Source: JAHJDR01 sp964526915
Lineage (GTDB): Bacteria > UBA10199 > JADGCS01
Direction: 5' to 3'
Assembly (NCBI GenBank): GCA_964526915.1
Contig: CAZGMS010000126.1
Location: 1 to 8,790, forward strand
Length of the DNA: 8,790 nt
Each line of letters starts with the position of its first letter. Position 1 is the first letter of the stretch. A program made the position numbers and the translations under genes. Below are positions 1 to 4,953 of this stretch, in pieces. The notes beneath the pieces were generated by a model that was given only the letters and a program-made list of their open reading frames with translations, did not search any database and was not told the origin of the DNA.

Positions 1-20
1 GGGGGGGGGGGGGGGGGGGG
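1..20. other. Poly-G run at the sequence end, probably artefact
   Basis: The first 20 bases are all G and lead directly into AT-rich sequence with no transition. Pure G runs at a contig end are typical of no-signal calls in two-colour sequencing chemistry, so I treat this as non-biological. A real G-quadruplex tract would usually be broken into shorter G runs. Confidence 0.8.
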
Positions 21-81
21 CAAAATCAAAATTACCTACTTTTATGTCGTACACCCTCGAAGATATGTGTTTACGGGGGAA

Positions 82-177
82 AGGATCGCAGGGTCTTGGA
101 AGCTCAGGATCGCAGGCGATAGGCACCATGGGAAGCAAATCTTGCGACCCAGCGAACCCGCGATTCTGCGACCCAGG
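82..177. repeat. Symmetric repeat element, two direct and two inverted copies
   Basis: The 11-mer AGGATCGCAGG occurs at 82-92 and 106-116, and TGCGACCCAG occurs at 143-152 and 167-176. Both pairs have a 24-bp period. The second pair is the near-inverse of the first (GGATCGCA against GGGTCGCA), and both the outer and inner pairs are centred on the same point, 128.5, inside CCATGG. The whole block is therefore an imperfect palindrome of about 95 bp. It lies directly after the stop codon of the minus-strand gene (179), so in that transcript it could fold and act as a terminator or 3' stabiliser. It looks like a dispersed REP/MITE-type element, but copy number cannot be judged from one window. 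Positions 21-81 show nothing recognisable. Confidence 0.6.
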
Positions 178-178
178 T

Positions 179-2542
179 TTACCCTTTAGCCTTCAGCTTC
201 TTTATGACCATTGGTACCAACATGAAGAGCAGGAAGAAGATCGATCCGAGACCACCACCGGTTGCAGATGTGTTCAGGGAACAGTTTGAACCGCCGAACA
301 TGTTGTAGGATGCCGGTGTTGGTGTTTCTTGCTTGTCTATGGGGTCGGGGGCGTCTTGGGGCTGGCTCTCGCATAGATCACCCACACCATCCTCGTCTGT
401 ATCGGCTTGGTCCGGATTAGCTGTTGATTTGCAGTTGTCGCAGGAGTCTCCCAATCCATCATCGTCCGCATCGGCTTGGTCAGGGTTGTAGACACTGGGG
501 CAGTTGTCACAAAGCACATACACGCCATCCCCGTCATCATCTGTGTCGCCGCATTCGTTGACTTCCATGTCACAGCTGTTACCCAGTCCATCATGGTCGT
601 CGTCGGATTGTCTCACGTCACCATCCAGCGTGTTCATCAGGCTGTCCCCGTTGTTGTCCTGATCGGCAGGGTTGGGTGTGCCAATGCAATTGTCGCAGGT
701 GTTTTCGATGAGATCCCAGTTTGTATCGCCCACGCCGTCACTATCCGTGTCGGTCTGATTCGGATTGATGGTGCAAGGGCAATTGTCTGTTTCATTGGTG
801 ATGCCGTCACCGTCGAAATCACCGGTGGGGTCGGCCAAGAGAGATGCGGGATTACAGGCAGGGGTTTCGCTGGGTTGAGGAACTTCCTCGCAGGAGTCCT
901 TGTTCCCATCGCCGTCCTCAAAGCCGTTAATATCCTCAATGGGAGAGCCATCTGCGTCCTCATAGCAGGAATCGCATTCTTCACCGGTGCTCTCATCCAC
1001 GTTGAAGAGGTGCACGAGGACTTTTTCGGAGGTGTCCGACAGGGTTCGATTCATCACAATGTCTGTGCGTCCTGTGACTGTCGAGTGGGTCGCGTAAACG
1101 GGAGGTTCGGAATCATCATAATATACGGAAGGCAGGATGACAGGGTTGGTGTTGTCATGCAGGCAGGTCAGTTGTGTTTCGTCTGTGATGAGCGTGCTGG
1201 TCCCATCAATGTAAGTCGTGATTTCCGTAATGGCTGTAGTGCCCAAGGTGCGGTTTGTCCCTGCCTCGCTGACTCCAGCGCAACTCTGTAAAAAACTAAG
1301 ACCAGAAGCGTAGATGTCTCTCAAGCCGTCGGCATGTGAGAGTGTGTACGCGAATTCAAGTGCGTACTTGTTATAGGTGTACCCGCCACGTGGATCGACA
1401 AGGTTGACCAGATTTTGGCGCGAGTATTTATCATCTGTGATATAATCTGCCACATTGCACCAATTGGTTGTGCCTGCAATGTAGGTGGTGGTTTTAAATC
1501 TGGCCAATCGTGTGATGCTGTTATCAGTAACCTCAAACAGAATCTCGGGAGAAATGCCGTATATGTAAGGATTGCTTGTTGCTGTCGCAAGACGTGATTC
1601 AATGAATTGGGGATTCGAGAGAACGAGGTTCAAATCTGTCAATTGCCTTTCATTGAAACCGCCCACAGAGATTGTGCCAATTTCATTTGTGTCCTCACCC
1701 TTCATCTGTCCAACGAACACTATGTTGTAGCCATAGGCATCAAACCGGGGTTGACTGTAAAATGAAAAAGGTTCGCTCCTGCTGGCCCAAACGTAGGGGC
1801 CGTTGGCTGGTGATGAATCGGAATAATCATACACGATCAGACTTGCGGTGAGGTTGCTGATGTCTTGCGCTATCTGGTTCACTTCGTGCATCAGGATGTG
1901 CAATTTGCGGTCGTCCGCGGTAAAGACAACACCATAAGTGTTGATGGGATTCGTGTACAGGTTTTTTGCTGTATTGGCATAATGGGGAACGTCGTAGTCG
2001 GTGACATTGTAATTCGTGACCGTATCCCAACCGGTGAGTTTGACATCAGCGATGACCTGGACAGCTGGAAGGGGAAATTTGTCGATGCAAATAAAATGAA
2101 TCTCTGAGCTTCCATCACTATCAGAATCCCCAAGGTAGTACGCTGACATGTCCCCTTCACACTGCGTTTTTGTGCCTTTGGGGTACGTTGTGTAGATGTA
2201 CATGGAGCTGATATCAGGGCCCCACTTGGGATTCGATTTGTTGAAGGCCGAAGTGGTAAGTCTGTATTCGTTCAGGGGGGTTGTGGGAGTCAGGACAGCC
2301 GAACTGTCCAAATGTTGGAGGTACAGTTGCGCGTACCCTGTATCGTCGATTTTGGTGTATATCCAGGCATTTTTTGAGAAATGGGCATCTACCCTCGATG
2401 GAGAGCTGGTCAAGGATGGTGCTGTTGTGGTTTGAACACCTGTATCAGCAAGTGAAGGGTTCGAGAACGATCCCAATAGGGCCAGTACGGTGATGACAAA
2501 TACCAAAACACGCCAACGGTTGATGATATGACTCGTTTTCAT
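179..2542 (-). CDS. Secreted/surface protein: propeller-like N-terminus, thrombospondin type 3 repeats, C-terminal sorting signal
   Basis: A 787-residue exported protein of unknown specific role. Residues 1-32 are a signal peptide (Lys/Arg-containing start, hydrophobic core, cleavage likely after SLA). Residues about 50-400 contain TolB/PD40-type propeller signatures, such as NPKWGPDISSMYIY near 104-117 and QPRFDAYGYNIVF near 264-276. Residues about 523-553 are Cys- and Asp-rich with DxDG-type loops. Residues about 571-725 are thrombospondin type 3 repeats: DFDGDG at 575, DTDSDG at 598, DDDHDG, DDDGDG, DADDDG and DTDEDG, interspersed with CDNC and NPDQ. These loops are known to bind calcium. 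The tail has Cys754, a Gly-rich stretch, a hydrophobic helix (about 766-780) and KKLKAKG, resembling a MYXO-CTERM-like cell-surface anchor. I chose the start at 2542 because AGAGGAG (2549-2555) lies 6 nt upstream. The longer ATG at 2563 has no ribosome site and overlaps the promoter. Surface attachment or calcium-dependent adhesion is inference. Confidence 0.85.
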   Translation of the reverse strand: MKTSHIINRWRVLVFVITVLALLGSFSNPSLADTGVQTTTAPSLTSSPSRVDAHFSKNAWIYTKIDDTGYAQLYLQHLDSSAVLTPTTPLNEYRLTTSAFNKSNPKWGPDISSMYIYTTYPKGTKTQCEGDMSAYYLGDSDSDGSSEIHFICIDKFPLPAVQVIADVKLTGWDTVTNYNVTDYDVPHYANTAKNLYTNPINTYGVVFTADDRKLHILMHEVNQIAQDISNLTASLIVYDYSDSSPANGPYVWASRSEPFSFYSQPRFDAYGYNIVFVGQMKGEDTNEIGTISVGGFNERQLTDLNLVLSNPQFIESRLATATSNPYIYGISPEILFEVTDNSITRLARFKTTTYIAGTTNWCNVADYITDDKYSRQNLVNLVDPRGGYTYNKYALEFAYTLSHADGLRDIYASGLSFLQSCAGVSEAGTNRTLGTTAITEITTYIDGTSTLITDETQLTCLHDNTNPVILPSVYYDDSEPPVYATHSTVTGRTDIVMNRTLSDTSEKVLVHLFNVDESTGEECDSCYEDADGSPIEDINGFEDGDGNKDSCEEVPQPSETPACNPASLLADPTGDFDGDGITNETDNCPCTINPNQTDTDSDGVGDTNWDLIENTCDNCIGTPNPADQDNNGDSLMNTLDGDVRQSDDDHDGLGNSCDMEVNECGDTDDDGDGVYVLCDNCPSVYNPDQADADDDGLGDSCDNCKSTANPDQADTDEDGVGDLCESQPQDAPDPIDKQETPTPASYNMFGGSNCSLNTSATGGGLGSIFFLLFMLVPMVIKKLKAKG

Positions 2543-2563
2543 AAAATGCTCCTCTACAGTCAT

Positions 2564-2572
2564 ATTATAGCA
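2564..2572 (-). promoter_or_regulatory. Extended -10 promoter of the thrombospondin-repeat gene
   Basis: On the minus strand this reads TGCTATAAT: a perfect TATAAT preceded by the TGn of an extended -10 element. No good -35 hexamer is found 16-18 bp upstream, which fits extended -10 promoters. Transcription would start near 2557, giving a leader of about 15 nt before the ATG at 2542 and excluding the ATG at 2563. Confidence 0.6.
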
Positions 2573-2708
2573 ATATTCGTTCCATTATGGGGTGTTATTT
2601 TACCTAAAACTACTGGCATGCACTGTTGTAAAAAGACTAGCAATATAATAAAGATACAGTGTTGTTATGTTGTGTGACGTTAGGTTTATAGCTGGTGGCG
2701 GGATTGTC

Positions 2709-2765
2709 TGAGGACAAACTTCCTCAAAATGAGAAGATTAGGTAAATAAATTCCTCATATTGAGA
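2709..2765. repeat. Paired CTCA-N3-TGAG inverted sites, operator-like or weak hairpins
   Basis: The 15-mers TTCCTCAAAATGAGA (2720-2734) and TTCCTCATATTGAGA (2751-2765) match at 13 of 15 positions. Each contains the palindrome CTCA-N3-TGAG, and they are 31 bp apart, about three helical turns. A further TGAGG half-site lies at 2709-2713. The sites lie between the stop of the small exported-protein gene (2771) and the promoter of the next minus-strand gene. They could be binding sites for a dimeric regulator or weak 3' hairpins. The rest of this 228-bp gap (2573-2708) is AT-rich and shows no gene. Confidence 0.4.
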
Positions 2766-2770
2766 CTGTA

Positions 2771-3430
2771 TTATTTTCTTTTCTTTTTCAGATCCTTGAA
2801 CAAGAAAATCTTCTTTTCGAGTTGGCCGGCATTGTTTTTGACCATCATGGTCACGCCTTTTGGTTTTTTGGTAGGGCTGAAATAAAGCACACCGCCAAGG
2901 GTCATGCCGGGGGGAAGTTTGTTGATGTTGGTGATGGTGTTGTTTTCGAACGCAATGAATTTGTTTTGTTTGGCGCGATCCTCAAGTCCTTTGGTGAGCA
3001 AGGCCGCCCCACCGGCACCCAAGGCCCCCATGGCGAGGCCAAAGGCCACATCGTTGTGCGAACGGGATGTGCCCAGCGCGGCAATGCCCAAACCAACGGC
3101 GATGGCTGTTGGAAAAATGGCCATGCCTGGTTTTTCCTGCTCGATGATTCTGATTTGATCCATAGACAGCAAGGATTGTGAGTATTTTACCTCGTCGTCC
3201 AGATAAATTTCCTTGGGGCTGAACGTCACATAGTGATTGGTGTTGTTAGTAAAACCAATTTCAACGGCGGTGTAGTGTTTGGTTTTTTTGTATGCGTACA
3301 ATCGGACCTCGACGTTGTTGTTGATGGTCTGTATGGTGGAGTCGGGCAAGGTAGGATCAACGGCCAGCGCTGATGACAAGGGTGCAAAGAAAACACAGAA
3401 CATCAATAGAATGGAAATCATTTTTTTCAT
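2771..3430 (-). CDS. Exported protein of unknown function with glycine-zipper-like insert
   Basis: 219 residues; I do not recognise a named family. Residues 1-23 form a clear signal peptide (MKKMISILLMF..., cleavage after SALA). Residues about 50-85 (AVEIGFTNNTNHYVTFSPKEIYL) and 160-200 (LPPGMTLGGVLYF) look like beta strands of an immunoglobulin-like extracellular domain of the kind seen in secreted bacterial proteins. Between them is an insert with two Gly/Ala-rich hydrophobic stretches, about 103-120 and 127-145 (GLGIAALG; GLAMGALGAGGAALL), which could be a glycine zipper that inserts into or lies against a membrane. The C-terminus is highly basic (KDLKKKRK). The ATG at 3430 is preferred over the in-frame GTG at 3436 because the GTG lies inside the strong Shine-Dalgarno GAGGTGA (3433-3439), which is correctly spaced for the ATG. 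Periplasmic or outer-membrane location is inferred. Confidence 0.8.
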   Translation of the reverse strand: MKKMISILLMFCVFFAPLSSALAVDPTLPDSTIQTINNNVEVRLYAYKKTKHYTAVEIGFTNNTNHYVTFSPKEIYLDDEVKYSQSLLSMDQIRIIEQEKPGMAIFPTAIAVGLGIAALGTSRSHNDVAFGLAMGALGAGGAALLTKGLEDRAKQNKFIAFENNTITNINKLPPGMTLGGVLYFSPTKKPKGVTMMVKNNAGQLEKKIFLFKDLKKKRK

Positions 3431-3448
3431 ACTCACCTCGTGCCGGGG

Positions 3449-3478
3449 ATCTTATCAGAAAAGTTTATCTGATTTCAA
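3449..3478 (-). promoter_or_regulatory. Promoter of the exported-protein gene with inverted repeat between -35 and -10
   Basis: On the minus strand TTGAAA (3473-3478; 5/6 to the -35 consensus) is separated by 18 bp from TAAGAT (3449-3454; 4/6 to the -10 consensus). Transcription would start near 3442, about 12 nt before the ATG. The spacer carries the perfect inverted repeat ATCAGA-N8-TCTGAT (3454-3459 and 3468-3473), a position where a bound repressor would block the polymerase. The operator role is inference. Confidence 0.45.
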
Positions 3479-3500
3479 TCTTTCATCTTACACAAGGCCT

Positions 3501-3588
3501 ATGGTCAGTGGTCGACGGTCAACAGCTTACGGCCGACGGCCGGAAATAGGTTTGGCAGTCGACCGTTGGCTGTAAGCCGTGAGCCTTT
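3501..3588. repeat. Hairpin-forming intergenic repeat element
   Basis: GCTTACGGCCGACGG (3525-3539) pairs with CCGTTGGCTGTAAGC (3563-3577) over 15 bp with only two G-T wobbles around a 23-nt loop. Partial pairing continues outward, for example GG at 3518-3519 region with CC near 3583. GTCGAC occurs on both sides (3511-3516 and 3559-3564). The block is GC-rich, and with its flanks it occupies most of the divergent 219-bp gap between the exported-protein gene and the glycosyltransferase gene. It resembles dispersed palindromic elements of proteobacterial genomes, but copy number needs the rest of the genome. Confidence 0.55.
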
Positions 3589-3649
3589 CGCTTTGAGCTT
3601 CTTCCTTGTATCCACTTGAATACCAGTCCCTTTCAGCGTATGGGGCCCC

Positions 3650-4759
3650 ATGAGTCAGGATGGCACAAATCTCAAAATTGATCGCCTGGTGGCTTTTTTG
3701 ATTTGCGGTGAAGAATTTTTGGATGTGCTTGAGCAGATTTATCTGCTGTGTCGTTACCTATCCGGCCCAAACAATATTCATGTTATTTTGCCACCTCATC
3801 TCAAAAACGCGGGGATTGGTTTTTACGAAAAAATCAAGTCCACAAAGGCCACGGTGCATGTCCTGCATGCCACAAATGTGGCCAGTTTTGCCAGTCGTCG
3901 CGAGATAAAAAAAATAGTACGGTCCCATCAGATCAGGCTTTTGCACACGTACGATGTTGTTGCCGCCCAAGCTGTGGCCAAAATCAATCTGCGCAAGATC
4001 GCCTGCGAACACGTCATGACTGTGACCGACCACAATCCCTATTTACTCGCGTCTGGCTTCAAGGGAAGGGGTCTGCGCAAAGTCCTGGCGCAGGCCTCCC
4101 AAACCATCTTCACGTCACATCACGCGCAGGAAAAATTGGTCGCTCGTGTCAAAATGCCGAGGTCCACTGTGATTTATCCGGGCGTCGATCCCTGTATTCG
4201 CCCCAGTGCGGTCAAGGAAGACACCCACGATCCCTATGTGTTGTTTGTGGGACCCTTGGATCAAAAAAGCGGGTGTCAGGACGTGCTCAAGGCGTTTTCC
4301 CTCATCTGTGTTGGGCGACACCCGCTCAAGCTCATGATGGTTGGCAAAGGTGAGGCCAGAGAGACCCTGCAAAGAGTGGCTCAAACGTATTCACTCCTCG
4401 ACCGGGTGGTGTTTTTGGAGGAACCGGTCGAAATTGCCCCCCTGTTCCAGAACGCGACATTGTACGTTGTGCCTCGCTACGATGGTGTGGCGTCACCCGC
4501 AGTGGTCCTGGCCATGAGCTTTGCCAAGCCCATTGTGGCCAGCGATCACGATGTGCATCGTGAGTATTTCACTCAGGAAAAAACAGCCCTGCTGATTCGG
4601 GCAGGGGATGTGTTCAACCTGGCTGTGGCCATGAAGCGTGTTTTGGACGATGCACGGCTCAGGGCAGATTTGAGCCACAATGTGTCCCTGATTTTTCAGG
4701 ATCGGTTCCTGAGTGAAAAGATGATCGAAAAGCATGTGCGGGTTTACAGGATGATGTGA
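3650..4759 (+). CDS. GT4-like (GT-B fold) glycosyltransferase with degenerate E-x7-E motif
   Basis: 369 residues, the usual length for a cytoplasmic family GT4 glycosyltransferase that moves a sugar from a nucleotide donor to a lipid or glycan acceptor. The N-terminal Rossmann half covers about 10-170. The C-terminal donor-binding half shows VIYPGVDP (174-181), LFVGPLDQKSG (198-208), LMMVGKGE (228-235) and the signature block 275-299 ending in KPIVASD. In that block the usual EGFG...LEAMA reads DGVASPAVVLAMS: the first glutamate is Asp278 and the second is Leu or Val, so activity or mechanism may differ. No membrane segment is visible. The start ATG lies in the 12-bp palindrome ATGGGGCCCCAT (3640-3651) with no clear Shine-Dalgarno. 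An in-frame TGA at 3617 and no alternative start codon upstream exclude a longer form. No glycan cluster neighbours it, so substrate and acceptor are unknown. Confidence 0.85.
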   Translation: MSQDGTNLKIDRLVAFLICGEEFLDVLEQIYLLCRYLSGPNNIHVILPPHLKNAGIGFYEKIKSTKATVHVLHATNVASFASRREIKKIVRSHQIRLLHTYDVVAAQAVAKINLRKIACEHVMTVTDHNPYLLASGFKGRGLRKVLAQASQTIFTSHHAQEKLVARVKMPRSTVIYPGVDPCIRPSAVKEDTHDPYVLFVGPLDQKSGCQDVLKAFSLICVGRHPLKLMMVGKGEARETLQRVAQTYSLLDRVVFLEEPVEIAPLFQNATLYVVPRYDGVASPAVVLAMSFAKPIVASDHDVHREYFTQEKTALLIRAGDVFNLAVAMKRVLDDARLRADLSHNVSLIFQDRFLSEKMIEKHVRVYRMM

Positions 4760-4776
4760 AAACTGAAAGAGTCAGG

Positions 4777-4917
4777 AATATTGAATATCGAACAAGGAAT
4801 GTCGAAGTGAGGGTTTCTTGTCATCCCAGCGCAGGCTGGGATCCATTTTATTTTTCTGGATTCCTGCATTCGCAGGAATGACAGTGTTTCGATATTCCTT
4901 GTTCAATATTCGATATT
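4777..4917. repeat. Nested palindromic repeat: 30-bp outer arms enclosing two REP-like hairpins
   Basis: The outer arms 4777-4806 and 4888-4917 are inverted copies matching at 27 of 30 positions (core AATATYGAATATYGAACAAGGAATRTCGAA). Inside are two 25-bp half-elements, 4821-4845 and 4857-4881, inverted to each other at 19 of 25 positions. Each is itself a hairpin: ATCCCAGC-GCAG-GCTGGGAT and ATTCCTGC-ATTC-GCAGGAAT. The inner half-elements resemble the TCATTCC..GGAATCC repetitive palindromes known from many proteobacteria. The element fills most of the 194-bp gap before uvrB, whose promoter I could not identify with confidence. Confidence 0.75.
4823..4855 (+). terminator. Candidate rho-independent terminator of the glycosyltransferase gene
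   Basis: A perfect 8-bp stem ATCCCAGC/GCTGGGAT with a 4-nt loop (4823-4842) is followed by CCATTTTATTTTT (4843-4855), about 65 nt after the glycosyltransferase stop codon. This has terminator form, but it is part of the larger repeat element, so termination may be a by-product. Confidence 0.45.
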
Positions 4918-4953
4918 CACTTCCTCCTTTCATATTTCAGCTTCTAAAGAATT

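Noticed and set aside
1..20. Poly-G as a G-quadruplex or telomere-like end
   Set aside because: The unbroken G run at the exact sequence end is better explained as a sequencing artefact.
44..289. An 81-codon open frame on the plus strand at the left edge
   Set aside because: It runs through the dyad repeat and into the 3' end of the opposite gene. Its composition (Ser/Gly/Cys-rich) reflects the repeat, and no ribosome site was seen.
476..1291. A 271-codon open frame on the plus strand opposite the thrombospondin-repeat gene
   Set aside because: It is antisense to a convincing gene. Its length is explained by the biased Asp/Gly codons of the repeats, its Val/Ile-rich sequence has no motif, and no ribosome site was seen.
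2730..2770. A rho-independent terminator for the small exported-protein gene
   Set aside because: The only stems after the stop are 4-5 bp and AT-rich with no following T run on the minus strand, too weak to call.
3616..3646. TTGAAT/TATGGG as a promoter for the glycosyltransferase gene
   Set aside because: The spacing is acceptable, but the -10 match is poor and the start would fall within a few bases of the ATG, so it is not supported.
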